This document shows, in pieces, positions 15,292 through 23,059 of a stretch of DNA of 36,660 nt. How positions within the stretch are numbered: position 1 is the stretch's first letter; every line of letters starts with the position of its first letter. The stretch is from assembly GCA_001564275.1 (NCBI GenBank), contig LKND01000023.1, positions 1-36,660 on the forward strand, written 5' to 3'. Source of the stretch: Natrialbaceae archaeon Tc-Br11_E2g14 (GTDB lineage Archaea > Halobacteriota > Halobacteria > Halobacteriales > Natrialbaceae). Under the pieces are notes generated by a model, which was not told the origin of the DNA, ran no database searches, and saw only the letters and a program-made list of their open reading frames with translations. Both the position numbers and the translations under genes were made by a program.

Positions 15292-16293
15292 TCACTCGGC
15301 GTCCGCGGCTGCCCAGAGCGGGTAGAGGTCGTCGGTCACCGGGTCCTCGATACGCTCGCCGTCGATGAGCGCCGCCGGCTCCGGCCCAGCGCCAGCCCTA
15401 TTCTCCGCCTCGAGGTCGCTGACCGCACCGATGTCGGTTCCCTCGATGCCCGCCGTCTCGAGAGCGGCCAGCGCCGCCTCGAGGCGGGCCGGTGGGACGG
15501 TCGCTATGAGCGCTCCGGATCCGAAGATACGGAGCGGATCGACCCCGGCGGCGGCACACAGCGCTCGGGTTTCCTCGCGGATCGCCACCGCCTCGCGATC
15601 GATCTCGACCGTGCACGCTCCCGCCTGGGCAACCTCGAGGGCCGCGGCGGCGATCCCGCCCTCCGTCGGGTCGTGCATCGCGGTGGCGTGGTCTCGGAGC
15701 GCGCGAGCCGCGGGGACGACGCTGATGTCGTCGAAAAGCGTCAGTGCCTCTGTCCGGATGTCGTCGTCAACGCCGAGTTGATCGCCGAAATCGGCCGCGA
15801 GGATGGCCGTCCCCTCCACCCCGGCTGCGCCAGCGAGCACCACGCGGTCGCCGGGGCTGGCCCCGCCAGTCGGCACGACCTGTTCGGTTGCTCCCATCGC
15901 CGTCAGCGAGAGTAGCGGGCGCTCGAGGGCGTCGACGGTTTCGGTGTGGCCGCCGACGACGGCCACACCGAGGGATCGGGCGGCTGCGTCGACGTCGTCG
16001 GTGATCGCCTCGAGGTCGGCGTCGCCGTCGGGCAGCAGGATGACGACCGTCAGCCAGCGCGGATCGGCCCCGGAGGCGGCGACGTCGTTGCACGCGACGT
16101 GGACGCCGAGTGTCCCCACCCGGGAGGCGGCCAGCGAGATAGGGTCGGAACTCACGACGAGTGAGCCACCCGGCCAGTCGATGGCCGCGGCGTCCTCACC
16201 CAGTGCTGGCCCGAGGGTCACGGCGTCGTCGGTGGCACCAGTTCGGGTGAACACGTGTTCACAGAGTATCGTGGGATCGGCTTTGCCAGGCAT
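15292..16293 (-). CDS. AIR-synthase-superfamily protein, HypE-like
   Basis: A 333-residue protein of the PurM/SelD/ThiL/HypE superfamily. It shows LGEDAAAIDWPGGSLVVSSD (metal/ATP site), HVACNDVAASGADPRWL, VVGGHTETVDALERP, GDRVVLAGAAGVEGTAILA and the HDPTEGGIAAAALEVA motif found in HypE. True HypE ends in Pro-Arg-x-Cys, whose Cys carries the thiocarboxamide that becomes the cyanide ligand; here the end is YPLWAAADAE with no Cys. It is thus probably not a NiFe-hydrogenase maturation factor, and no other hyp gene is present. The ATG at 16293 is preferred; further upstream the frame enters the tandem repeat. Confidence 0.85.
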   Translation of the reverse strand: MPGKADPTILCEHVFTRTGATDDAVTLGPALGEDAAAIDWPGGSLVVSSDPISLAASRVGTLGVHVACNDVAASGADPRWLTVVILLPDGDADLEAITDDVDAAARSLGVAVVGGHTETVDALERPLLSLTAMGATEQVVPTGGASPGDRVVLAGAAGVEGTAILAADFGDQLGVDDDIRTEALTLFDDISVVPAARALRDHATAMHDPTEGGIAAAALEVAQAGACTVEIDREAVAIREETRALCAAAGVDPLRIFGSGALIATVPPARLEAALAALETAGIEGTDIGAVSDLEAENRAGAGPEPAALIDGERIEDPVTDDLYPLWAAADAE

Positions 16294-16317
16294 GATCTGT
16301 AAGCAGCGGGTACTGAC

Positions 16318-16433
16318 GGGTTGGTTATCCGAGGGAGGTAATGGTTGTTGGGTTGTGGTAGGCGAGCACTGGTGGCTGGGTTGTGATAGTCGGCCACCGG
16401 TGGCTGGGTTGGAGTAAGCGGGCACTGATGGGT
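16318..16433. repeat. Tandem repeat, 28-bp period, upstream of the HypE-like gene
   Basis: Three units of exactly 28 bp begin at 16350, 16378 and 16406 with gggttg and share a g-c-a/c-c-a/g-c-t/c-g-g-t-g-g-c-t tail; a fourth, degenerate 32-bp unit begins at 16318. The array fills the gap between the HypE-like start and the next gene's stop. There are no spacers, so it is not a CRISPR array. Confidence 0.7.
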
Positions 16434-16456
16434 GCGTTCGGCACCCCCGGTGGTCC

Positions 16457-16846
16457 TCACCGCTGCACGTCGATCTCTTCCAGTATCGGCTCGAGGGCCG
16501 ACGCCAGTTCCTCGAATCGCTCCATCGACATCGAGTCCGTCGTCACCCAGACGCCGTTGTCCTCGCCGATGACGCGGGTCAGGTACCCGCGCTCGAACAT
16601 CCGGACCGTGGCGACGTACCTTCCGAGTTGGCTGTTTCGGTAGGCTCCCTGGGAGTGGAACCCGAGGCGCTCGTGCTCGGCGAATCCCATGAGGTCGGCC
16701 GTCCGATCCAGATCCGAACGCAGGTAGACCTGCTGGACATCGTCCTCGGTGAAGTACGTGATACTGCGCAGTTCGTCGCCAACGCTCGTTCGACACGCGC
16801 TCAGGATTTCCTCGCGGGTGGACGTTGAGAGTACGTCGTCGTCCAT
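16457..16846 (-). CDS. Conserved haloarchaeal protein, function unknown
   Basis: A 129-residue soluble protein without membrane segments. It is helical at the start (STSTREEILSACRTSVGDEL), with a central RSITYFTEDDVQQVYLRSDL segment, then GYLTRVIGEDNGVWVTTDSM and a closing acidic helix. I recognise the pattern as a small haloarchaeal hypothetical family with many paralogues, but no function. ATG 16846 begins MDDDVLSTSTREEIL; the nine upstream codons in frame look like noise. It lies 44 bp beyond the stop of the winged-helix gene and reads in the same direction, so it could be the third gene of that unit. Confidence 0.78.
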   Translation of the reverse strand: MDDDVLSTSTREEILSACRTSVGDELRSITYFTEDDVQQVYLRSDLDRTADLMGFAEHERLGFHSQGAYRNSQLGRYVATVRMFERGYLTRVIGEDNGVWVTTDSMSMERFEELASALEPILEEIDVQR

Positions 16847-16890
16847 GCGACAAATTACCAATCCGAGACGCAAAGAACTGCCGGTGGGCG

Positions 16891-17424
16891 CTACGAATCG
16901 AGCAGTGAATCGACGAGGCGCTCGAATCGATCGACCAGCCGCGAGCCCGGGTGTGGGTCGACCGTCTCGAGCAACGCCGCGGTCTCGGCTGGTCGCGAAA
17001 GCGACAGCACTACGCGGTTACCCCGCGGATGGTGGCGCTCGATCAGGTCGCACTCGAGTAGATGATCCAGGTGGTGCTCGAGCGTGCTGCGGGGAATCTC
17101 GAGGGCCTCGACGAGGTCGCCCGGCCGGGCCCGCTCGCGAGCGTAGAGGGCGGTGACGATGGCACCGGTAGTCTCCCGACGCAACAGGGCCATGGCGTCT
17201 CGCTCCCACTCTTCGTAGGCGGTTGCCGGCGCGAAGTAATGGGTGCGACCGAAGCGCTCGTGGCGGGTCACCGAGCCGTCCCTGATCAGCCGCCGCACGT
17301 GATACTGTACCTGGCCCGGTGCGAGCGAGCAGTCCCGGACCAGCGCGTTGAAGTGGATCCCGGGATCGCTCGCGATCGCGTCGTGGATCGTACACCGGGT
17401 CGAATTCTCACCCGCGTCGGTCAT
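16891..17424 (-). CDS. Transcriptional regulator with two winged-helix domains
   Basis: A 177-residue regulator. The first winged helix (about residues 10-65) reads CTIHDAIASDPGIHFNALVR, then APGQVQYHVRRLIRDGSVTR and a wing GRTHYFAP. The second (about 80-140) reads ETTGAIVTALYARERARPGD, then PRSTLEHHLDHLLECDLIER and a wing ending VVLSLSRP. It has no ligand domain or membrane segment. Its start overlaps the stop of the preceding membrane-protein gene by four bases (ATGA), so translation is coupled. This pairing suggests that the membrane protein controls or signals through the regulator; that is inference. Confidence 0.88.
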   Translation of the reverse strand: MTDAGENSTRCTIHDAIASDPGIHFNALVRDCSLAPGQVQYHVRRLIRDGSVTRHERFGRTHYFAPATAYEEWERDAMALLRRETTGAIVTALYARERARPGDLVEALEIPRSTLEHHLDHLLECDLIERHHPRGNRVVLSLSRPAETAALLETVDPHPGSRLVDRFERLVDSLLDS

Positions 17425-17864
17425 TGCCGATCACCGCCATCAGTCGGTTCGGATCCCTCGAGATTCGTTCCGTCGCTGGGATCGAGCCGACCCACGGAAA
17501 CGATCGCGGCGATCAGGAACGCCGCGATCACGACGTCGAGGAGGTGTTCGATGGTGTGGTGGGTCTGCATCGGAACGTAACCGAGGACGGTGCCGGCACC
17601 GACGATGGGTCTGGCGACCAGTGCCGCGAGTGCCGCCGTGATGAGCAGGTAGGGGAGCGATCGACGACGACGATAGGCACTCGCCGACAGCACGAAGACG
17701 ACGATTGCGCCCACCGCCGAGAGGGCGATGAGGAGCGCCAGGTGCCAATCGACGCTGCCCGAGCCGATCTCCGAGGAGGACTCGAGGAGCGTTGATTCGC
17801 TCAGCCACGACGCCTCGACGGTGACTGTTGGCGGTCCCCCTGAGGGGGGTACCGATCGGTGCAT
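17421..17864 (-). CDS. Small membrane protein coupled to a winged-helix regulator
   Basis: A 147-residue protein with an extracytoplasmic-looking N-terminal part and three predicted membrane helices: residues 40-61 (WHLALLIALSAVGAIVVFVL), 69-93 (SLPYLLITAALAALVARPIV) and 104-125 (TIEHLLDVVIAAFLIAAIVS). Short charged loops separate them; the tail is acidic. I associate this layout with a haloarchaeal DUF family commonly found beside wHTH genes. ATG 17864 is chosen because upstream codons are not protein-like; a start nearer the first helix is possible. The stop TGA overlaps the regulator's ATG. It is divergent from the HAD hydrolase gene, 150 bp away. Confidence 0.78.
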   Translation of the reverse strand: MHRSVPPSGGPPTVTVEASWLSESTLLESSSEIGSGSVDWHLALLIALSAVGAIVVFVLSASAYRRRRSLPYLLITAALAALVARPIVGAGTVLGYVPMQTHHTIEHLLDVVIAAFLIAAIVSVGRLDPSDGTNLEGSEPTDGGDRQ

Positions 17865-18014
17865 ATCCCAACTCGGTGCTCGAGGTACTTCGTCGTCTCG
17901 CTCTTTCGGCGATTGGACCAGACTCGGTTTCGGCTGTCCCTGCGCACGCGGTGAGGGCTTCCACTGTACGTGGCACGCACCGTTTTTGTCGCTGCCGAAC
18001 CCACTCGGAGACGT

Positions 18015-18842
18015 ATGCCGCCAGTTTCGAGCGACGATAGCGGGCGTGTCCATGGTCGGGCCTTCGGCCACGGGGAGCTCCTCGAAGAACCGATTGCGGC
18101 GGTCTTTTGGGACATCGGCGGCGTCATCCTCGACCTCGAGTCCGTCGAGCACGCTCACGCGCTCTTCGTCGATCTCCTCTGTGACCGCCACGAGCTGTCC
18201 ATCCAACGAGACCGCGCCCTCGAGGTCTGGCGAACCGCCGTGGGTGACGCCTTTCGGTCCCGTGAGCCCGATACCTACTACCCCGCTCGGGCGGCCTACG
18301 CAGCGGGAGTGGCGGCGGTCATCGAAGCTGCGAACTCATCGTCACGGCCAGCGTCACCGAACCACCCCGACAGGGAGGCGTGGCAACCGCTGCTCGAGGC
18401 GGCTACCTGCTGGGCGATCGAGCCGAACCCGGGGGCCGTCGAGACCGTTCACGAACTCGTCACCCGCGACCTCCATGTCGGTATCCTCAGCGACGTCGAC
18501 GACGCGGAGTGCCGGCTGATCCTCGAGCGCTTTGGCATCCGGGATGCATTCGACTCGATCACCACCTCGGAGGCCGTCGGACACACGAAACCCCACCCTG
18601 CCATGTTCGAGACGGCACTCGAGGCGGCGGGCCTCCGGGACGATCCAGAGCGGGCGCTCATGATTGGCGATCGGTACGATCACGACATCGTGGGTGCGGC
18701 CGATGCCGGGATGGTTCCGGTGGGCTACGGGGCCGACACGGGAGCGAAACCGATGGTGACGATCGACCGGCTTCCGGCCGTCCTCGACGTCCTCGACGTT
18801 GGGCCGACACAAGATCTGGAGGACTGCAACGACCCGAGATAG
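18015..18842 (+). CDS. HAD-superfamily hydrolase
   Basis: A 275-residue HAD hydrolase, probably a phosphatase. Motif I is AVFWDIGGVILD, with the nucleophile Asp but Gly in place of the second Asp, as is common in DxGG-type members. Motif II is GILSDVDDAE (Ser), motif III the Lys in GHTKPHPAMF, and motif IV the acidic MIGDRYDHDIVGA. A helical cap lies between motifs I and II. The substrate is unknown. ATG 18015 is about 27 bases after a T-rich stretch (gtttttgtc), fitting a leaderless message; the short in-frame upstream extension from 17970 is less likely. Confidence 0.88.
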   Translation: MPPVSSDDSGRVHGRAFGHGELLEEPIAAVFWDIGGVILDLESVEHAHALFVDLLCDRHELSIQRDRALEVWRTAVGDAFRSREPDTYYPARAAYAAGVAAVIEAANSSSRPASPNHPDREAWQPLLEAATCWAIEPNPGAVETVHELVTRDLHVGILSDVDDAECRLILERFGIRDAFDSITTSEAVGHTKPHPAMFETALEAAGLRDDPERALMIGDRYDHDIVGAADAGMVPVGYGADTGAKPMVTIDRLPAVLDVLDVGPTQDLEDCNDPR

Positions 18843-18993
18843 TCACCCGAGTCGATAGACCACCACGCCCGAATTCTCGGACCCGACTACAGGTCATGAA
18901 GTGTACCACTTCGAGAACTGAACTATCGAACTCCAGGTGGGGTGCAATCACCAGCCAGCGGTACGCCCTCGAGGGTTCGATCCTCGCTCGAAC

Positions 18994-19668
18994 TCACCGC
19001 TCCAGGCGAACCCGACCGTCGGTCGTCTCCAGCCCGAACCCGAAGGACTCGAGGGCTGCCCGCGAGCGCTCGCCGCCGTGGAGCCAACACTCCACGAGGT
19101 CCGCCGGTTCGTCGATGTCGGTGGCGAGTCGAAACGAGTCCACGACTGACCACGACGCCTCGCAGTCGGCGGCAACCTGTCGATGGTCCAGATACGATGC
19201 TCCGTGGTAATCGACCCGAAACGCCGGCTCCCTGACGACCAGGGCGTTCGTCCCGCCGCCGCGGCCGGGGGCGACGGCGACCTCGCCCGGGGTCCCGAAC
19301 AGGTCTGCCAGGGCGTCGGGGGTCGCCAGCGCGAGGTCGGCCATGACGATGGCGACGCCTTCGTGGCCGGTGTTCACGCCAGTCGACGGCAGGGCCCGCT
19401 CGAGGACGGCGTTGACCGCTACGGACAGCGGTCGGTCGTCCACCGTCACGACCGCCTCCGTGAGCGCCCGCACACCCATCAGCCCGGCAGGCGGCGACAG
19501 TGCCCCCGTCGCCAACACCCCGGGTTCGTGACCTGCTGCCCGAATCGCTTCACAGACGTCAGCCAGCATCGCGTACGCCAGTCGACGTCGCTCCTCGTCT
19601 CGAAGCGCCGGCTCGAGGCGGGACTTGGGCTCCTCGCCCGCAAACGGGACGACGACACGCTTTGGCAT
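18994..19668 (-). CDS. cofC: 2-phospho-L-lactate guanylyltransferase CofC
   Basis: A 224-residue nucleotidyltransferase of coenzyme F420 synthesis that activates 2-phospholactate (or a related phospho-acid) with GTP. Family features: N-terminal VVVPFAGEEPKSRLEPALRD (nucleotide site with K-S-R-L), VLATGALSPP, IVMADLALATPDAL (metal-site Asp region), VAPGRGGGTNALVV, and FRVDYHGASYLDHRQVA. Length is standard. It ends an apparent cetZ-cofC unit; the cofC start lies 55 bp beyond the cetZ stop. From memory, cofC and cetZ1 are also near neighbours in Haloferax. Confidence 0.93.
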   Translation of the reverse strand: MPKRVVVPFAGEEPKSRLEPALRDEERRRLAYAMLADVCEAIRAAGHEPGVLATGALSPPAGLMGVRALTEAVVTVDDRPLSVAVNAVLERALPSTGVNTGHEGVAIVMADLALATPDALADLFGTPGEVAVAPGRGGGTNALVVREPAFRVDYHGASYLDHRQVAADCEASWSVVDSFRLATDIDEPADLVECWLHGGERSRAALESFGFGLETTDGRVRLER

Positions 19669-19723
19669 CGCTCGCGGCTACTCGGGCGGGCGAGAAAAAC
19701 GCGTCGACCCTCGAGCGCCGACC

Positions 19724-20902
19724 CTAAAAGAGGGGCTCGAGTTCGTCCTCGTCGTCCTCGACGAGGGTCTCGAGGTTCTCGCTGCTCTGGGACTCGATGT
19801 CCTCCATGTTGTCCTGGGCCTCGATCGCCACCTGCTGGAGGCGCTTGATCCGGGGGACGTTCGTCACGCCCGAGAGGAGGATGGCCGCCGAGACCTCGGG
19901 GACGTTCCGCGGGAAGTCCCCGCCGCGGACCTCCATCGAGCCCGTTTCCTCCTCGAGCCACTTTCGCCCGCGCTCGATCCCTTTCCGGTTCAGGTACTCG
20001 CTGGGGCCGGAGAGGACGAGCAGCGCGCGTTCGGTCCCCTCGATCTCACAGGGGAGCGTGAGGCGGCCGAGGGCCGCCTTGCGAACGAGGCTCGTGATGC
20101 GGTTGGTCGTGTTCGCGGCGTCGAGTCCGTCGTTGCCGCCACCGCCGCCGGTGAACCGCGACAGCAAGCCGCCACCGGTGTTGAGTTCGACATCTTCGGA
20201 GGCGTAGCCGACCGTGGAGACGCCACCACCCGAGAGGGTGTTGATAATCTCCGAGGAGTCGACGACACTCTCGGCCACCTCCTGGCCCTCGCCGACCTCG
20301 CCAGCACCGAAGAGCACGCCGAAGCGCCGGACGATCTCCTCGTTGATCTGGGCGTACCCACCCTCGACGGACTCGCCGGTCTGTCGCCAGGAGTCGTTGT
20401 CGAAGACGAGCAGGTTGTCGACCTCGCGGACGAACGTCTGGAACGAGCGGGCCGCATTGAGGGTGTAGATGCCCCCTTCGTCGGTGCCGGGCAGGATGCC
20501 CAGCCCGTAGACCGGGATGGTGTAGATCCGCTTGAGGTGCTTGGCGAGCACTGGCGCGCCACCGGATCCGGTTCCGCCGCCCATCCCGGCGACCACGATG
20601 AATGCGTCGACCTCGTGGGTCGGGATGGCGTCGACGGCGTTCTGAACCTCGTCGATGTCTTCCTCGGCGATTTCCGCGCCGAGTTCGTTGTCTGCACCCA
20701 CGCCGTGGCCCTTCACGCGGGCCTGGCCGATGAGTACACGATTCTCCTGGGGGATATTGTCGAGCCCGATGAGATCCGCTTTCGCGGTGTTGACAGCGAT
20801 CGCCGCACGGACGATTCCGCTGTTGGTGCGGTCGTCGTAATCGAGGAATCGATCGACGACCTTCCCACCGGCCTGTCCGAATCCGATCATCGCCAGCTTC
20901 AT
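19724..20902 (-). CDS. cetZ: CetZ tubulin/FtsZ-family GTPase
   Basis: A 392-residue archaeal tubulin-like cytoskeletal GTPase; CetZ1 in Haloferax governs rod shape and motility. It opens with MKLAMIGFGQAGGKVVDRFL (T1 loop GQAGGK). The tubulin signature is GMGGGTGSGGAP near residue 108, followed by GLGILPGTDEGG and the T7-side segments. The gene keeps the family's long acidic C-terminus ending EDDEDELEPLF. The MKLAMIGFGQAGGK N-terminus resembles the CetZ1 group. The start is ATG 20902; a strong TATA box lies about 46-53 bases upstream, which would give a leader of about 25 bases. Confidence 0.95.
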   Translation of the reverse strand: MKLAMIGFGQAGGKVVDRFLDYDDRTNSGIVRAAIAVNTAKADLIGLDNIPQENRVLIGQARVKGHGVGADNELGAEIAEEDIDEVQNAVDAIPTHEVDAFIVVAGMGGGTGSGGAPVLAKHLKRIYTIPVYGLGILPGTDEGGIYTLNAARSFQTFVREVDNLLVFDNDSWRQTGESVEGGYAQINEEIVRRFGVLFGAGEVGEGQEVAESVVDSSEIINTLSGGGVSTVGYASEDVELNTGGGLLSRFTGGGGGNDGLDAANTTNRITSLVRKAALGRLTLPCEIEGTERALLVLSGPSEYLNRKGIERGRKWLEEETGSMEVRGGDFPRNVPEVSAAILLSGVTNVPRIKRLQQVAIEAQDNMEDIESQSSENLETLVEDDEDELEPLF

Positions 20903-20946
20903 TGTTGGTCTGGGGGCTCCGTTGACTCGTTACCAGTTCGATGAGG

Positions 20947-20955
20947 GATATAAAC
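20947..20955 (-). promoter_or_regulatory. TATA box of cetZ
   Basis: The minus strand reads gtttatatcc, a strong archaeal TATA box ending about 45 bases before ATG 20902. A 15-bp palindrome lies ten bases further upstream, where activators or BRE-region factors commonly bind. Confidence 0.65.
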
Positions 20956-20964
20956 TTTGTGATG

Positions 20965-20979
20965 ACCTGAATTTCAGGT
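20965..20979. promoter_or_regulatory. Perfect 15-base palindrome upstream of the cetZ TATA box
   Basis: acctgaatttcaggt is a perfect inverted repeat with one central base. Its position just upstream of the TATA box suits an operator or activator site for a dimeric regulator. The binding protein is unknown. Confidence 0.5.
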
Positions 20980-21048
20980 GCACAAGTATGTCGGCAAAAA
21001 CCACAAGACGTGATGCCTTTTCGACGGTTCGAACGCCGTCTCGAATCG

Positions 21049-21081
21049 AACCTATTCATAGGTTAATTGAAGGATATAAAT
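21049..21081. promoter_or_regulatory. Second palindrome with adjacent TATA-like site
   Basis: aacctat-tc-ataggtt (21049-21064) lies eight bases from tataaat (21075-21081). Read on the minus strand the TATA core is atttatatcc, the same as at cetZ, and could be a distal cetZ promoter. Read on the plus strand it could drive an unannotated short RNA. Confidence 0.4.
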
Positions 21082-21250
21082 CGCTAGCTCCCCCGGATCA
21101 CCGGGGTTCGTTCTCGACGCCGCTCGGTTGGGACTACACGATTGCTGGGGATGGGATCGCCATCGGGAGGACGCTCGTGGGCGCGCAGATCCAATCGCCA
21201 ACCCGCAGCCCGCCTTGGACACAAACCGTGGGGCGACTCGTCTCAGTTCG

Positions 21251-22135
21251 CTAGACGAGCCCCAGATACTCCTCGAGGCTGCGCAGGTCCGTCTCCTCGA
21301 CACCGAACGCCGTCACGTCGTTCGTCGCGACCCGGTTATCGAGCTCGAGCGAACGCGCCTGATCGGGACCGAAGGGAACGAACGGAACGGGCCCGGCCAT
21401 CGTGAGCCCCAGCTTCGCCAGCGCCATCGGTACCGGGAGGACGGTCACGGACCGTCCTTCGGCCCTGTATGCCAGTTCGGTGACCTCCTTGAGGGTGTGG
21501 ACGTGGGGTCCACCGATCTCGTAGCGCTGGCCGACGTGGGTCTCGTCCGCGAGACTGTCGGCAATCATCGGGACGAGGTCGCCGACCCAGATCGGCTGAA
21601 ACGGTGTCTTACCGCCGCCCGGCAGCCCCGTGAGGTAGGGCGTCGTGAGTTGCTTGGTGAACGAGACGAACTCCCCGCCGTCACCGAAGACCACGGACGG
21701 ACAGAAGATGGTCCACGCCAGGTCGGAATCCGTGACCACTGCTTCGGCTTCCCCCTTCGCGCGGATGTACTCGGTAGAACCCTCCGGATCGGCCCCGAGG
21801 GCGCTCATCTGGACGAATCGATCAACGTCGCCCGCTTTTGCCGCCTCGACGAGGTTTCGGGTCCCCTCGAGGTGGACGCGCTCGTGACTGACCCCCGAGG
21901 GCGGATCGAACAGTGGGGACAGCGCCACGAGATTGACCACGGCATCGTGATCGGCGACGGTATCGGCGATGGAGTCGTATGCACCGACGTCTCCCACGGC
22001 AGTGTCGACGCCTGTCGGCGACGAGTCAGGGTTCGGATTCCGCGACAACGCCGTCACGTCGTGGCCTCGATCGGCCAGCTCTGTACAGAGGTTTGTCCCG
22101 ATAAAGCCCGTGCCGCCAGCAACGAGTACGTTCAT
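21251..22135 (-). CDS. NAD(P)-binding epimerase-like protein (extended/atypical SDR)
   Basis: A 294-residue SDR of the NDUFA9/complex-I-associated or nucleoside-diphosphate-sugar-epimerase-like type. The N-terminal Rossmann motif is VLVAGGTGFIG (residues 3-13); the middle has HLEGTRNLVEAAKAGDVDRF, then MSALGADPEGSTEYIRAKGE with Tyr and Lys near the catalytic positions, WTIFCPSVVFGDGG and PIWVGDLVPMI. The substrate is unknown. ATG 22135 is chosen over GTG 22141 because a TATA-like gtatata box lies 25 bases upstream, fitting a leaderless message. Confidence 0.88.
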   Translation of the reverse strand: MNVLVAGGTGFIGTNLCTELADRGHDVTALSRNPNPDSSPTGVDTAVGDVGAYDSIADTVADHDAVVNLVALSPLFDPPSGVSHERVHLEGTRNLVEAAKAGDVDRFVQMSALGADPEGSTEYIRAKGEAEAVVTDSDLAWTIFCPSVVFGDGGEFVSFTKQLTTPYLTGLPGGGKTPFQPIWVGDLVPMIADSLADETHVGQRYEIGGPHVHTLKEVTELAYRAEGRSVTVLPVPMALAKLGLTMAGPVPFVPFGPDQARSLELDNRVATNDVTAFGVEETDLRSLEEYLGLV

Positions 22136-22159
22136 ATGCACCTAGAGGACATCGCCTCG

Positions 22160-22167
22160 TATATACA
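22160..22167 (-). promoter_or_regulatory. TATA box of the epimerase-like gene
   Basis: The minus strand reads gcatgtatatacgagg; the tgtatata core ends about 25 bases before ATG 22135, as expected for a leaderless haloarchaeal gene. Confidence 0.55.
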
Positions 22168-22224
22168 TGCATCCTAACTGAATTGTCGATTGCCGAGCCT
22201 CTACCCCTCGCGTCGGTGGGTTTT

Positions 22225-22992
22225 TTACTTATCGCCTGCACCCGCCAGCAGCGTCGTCGCTCGTTCGCCGTCACGCTCGAGGGCCATCGCCGGGTCGTTG
22301 GGATCGTCGTGTTCGTACACCAGCCACGACACCTCGGCCTCGCGGGCCGCTTCGACCGTCGCCTCGAGCGGCACGTCGCCCGCGCCGAGCGCACACGGTC
22401 GGTCGCCGTCGACGTCCTTGAGGTGAACGAGGTCGATCAGATCGCCGTGGCGCTCGAGGATGGCGATCGGATCGCGGTCTGCGGCGACGGCCCAGCCGAC
22501 GTCCAGTTCGAGCCCGATGCCGGCTTCGGCGAGTCCTGCCACGAACGGCTCGAAGGCGTCGGTCGGTTCCCGGTCCCCGGCCGCCGGAAGCGTCGTGAAC
22601 TCCTGGTCGTGATTGTGATAGGCCAGCCTGGTGTCAGTCCCCTCCAATTCACCCGCAACTGACCTGAGTCGGTCGATCGCTGTCGAAAGCCGTTCGCGCT
22701 CCTCGAAGACTGCCGGTTCGAGCCACGGGACGACGAGGTGATCACAGTCGAGGTCGCGATACTGCTCCGCGACGGCGGTAGGGTCGTCCTCGAGGTCCTC
22801 GATCGGGACGTGGGCGGCGACGGGTTCGAGGCCGGTGGCCGCGAGCTGATCCGCCACCACACCGGTGCCCAGGCCGGAATCGAGACCCGCGAACTCGACG
22901 CCCTCGAAGGGGCTGTCGGCGACCAGCGCGAGCAGGTCGGGTAGCGAGCGCTCGAGCGAGCGAAGCGAGTAGAGCTGGATAGCGAGGCGCAT
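22225..22992 (-). CDS. Sugar phosphate isomerase/epimerase-like TIM-barrel protein
   Basis: A 255-residue protein of the xylose-isomerase-like/AP-endonuclease-2 fold. It opens MRLAIQLYSLRSLERSLPDL, with the F-x-G-V-E-F-A-G strand (PFEGVEFAGLDSG), then GLEPVAAHVPIEDLEDD, CDHLVVPWLEP, TRLAYHNHDQEF (metal His and Glu), GIGLELDVGWAVAAD (metal Asp/Glu), DLIDLVHLKDVDGDRP (metal His) and SWLVYEHDDPND. These fit a divalent-metal isomerase or epimerase. The sugar substrate is not known. It lies between the epimerase-like gene and guaAA on the same strand but with separate gaps. Confidence 0.87.
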   Translation of the reverse strand: MRLAIQLYSLRSLERSLPDLLALVADSPFEGVEFAGLDSGLGTGVVADQLAATGLEPVAAHVPIEDLEDDPTAVAEQYRDLDCDHLVVPWLEPAVFEERERLSTAIDRLRSVAGELEGTDTRLAYHNHDQEFTTLPAAGDREPTDAFEPFVAGLAEAGIGLELDVGWAVAADRDPIAILERHGDLIDLVHLKDVDGDRPCALGAGDVPLEATVEAAREAEVSWLVYEHDDPNDPAMALERDGERATTLLAGAGDK

Positions 22993-23059
22993 ACCGACCG
23001 TCGACGCCGGGCGAGCAAAAAGCTTGATTGTCTCGGCCAGAGCAGTGCCCCAGTCCCGA

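Larger units (their letters stand above)
20903..21250. other. 348-bp control region upstream of cetZ
   Basis: No convincing gene. It contains two identical TATA-like cores (gtttatatcc and atttatatcc on the minus strand) about 126 bp apart, two short palindromes (20965-20979, 21049-21064) and a GC-rich 6-bp-stem hairpin (21091-21106). A plus-strand open frame (20922-21254) is not protein-like. Confidence 0.6.

Noticed and set aside
16318..16433. Tandem repeat considered as a CRISPR array
   Set aside because: The units adjoin without unique spacers, and no cas gene is in the window.
20922..21254. Plus-strand open frame of 110 codons upstream of cetZ
   Set aside because: Starts in the cetZ leader, crosses its promoter and both palindromes, and is not acidic or domain-like.
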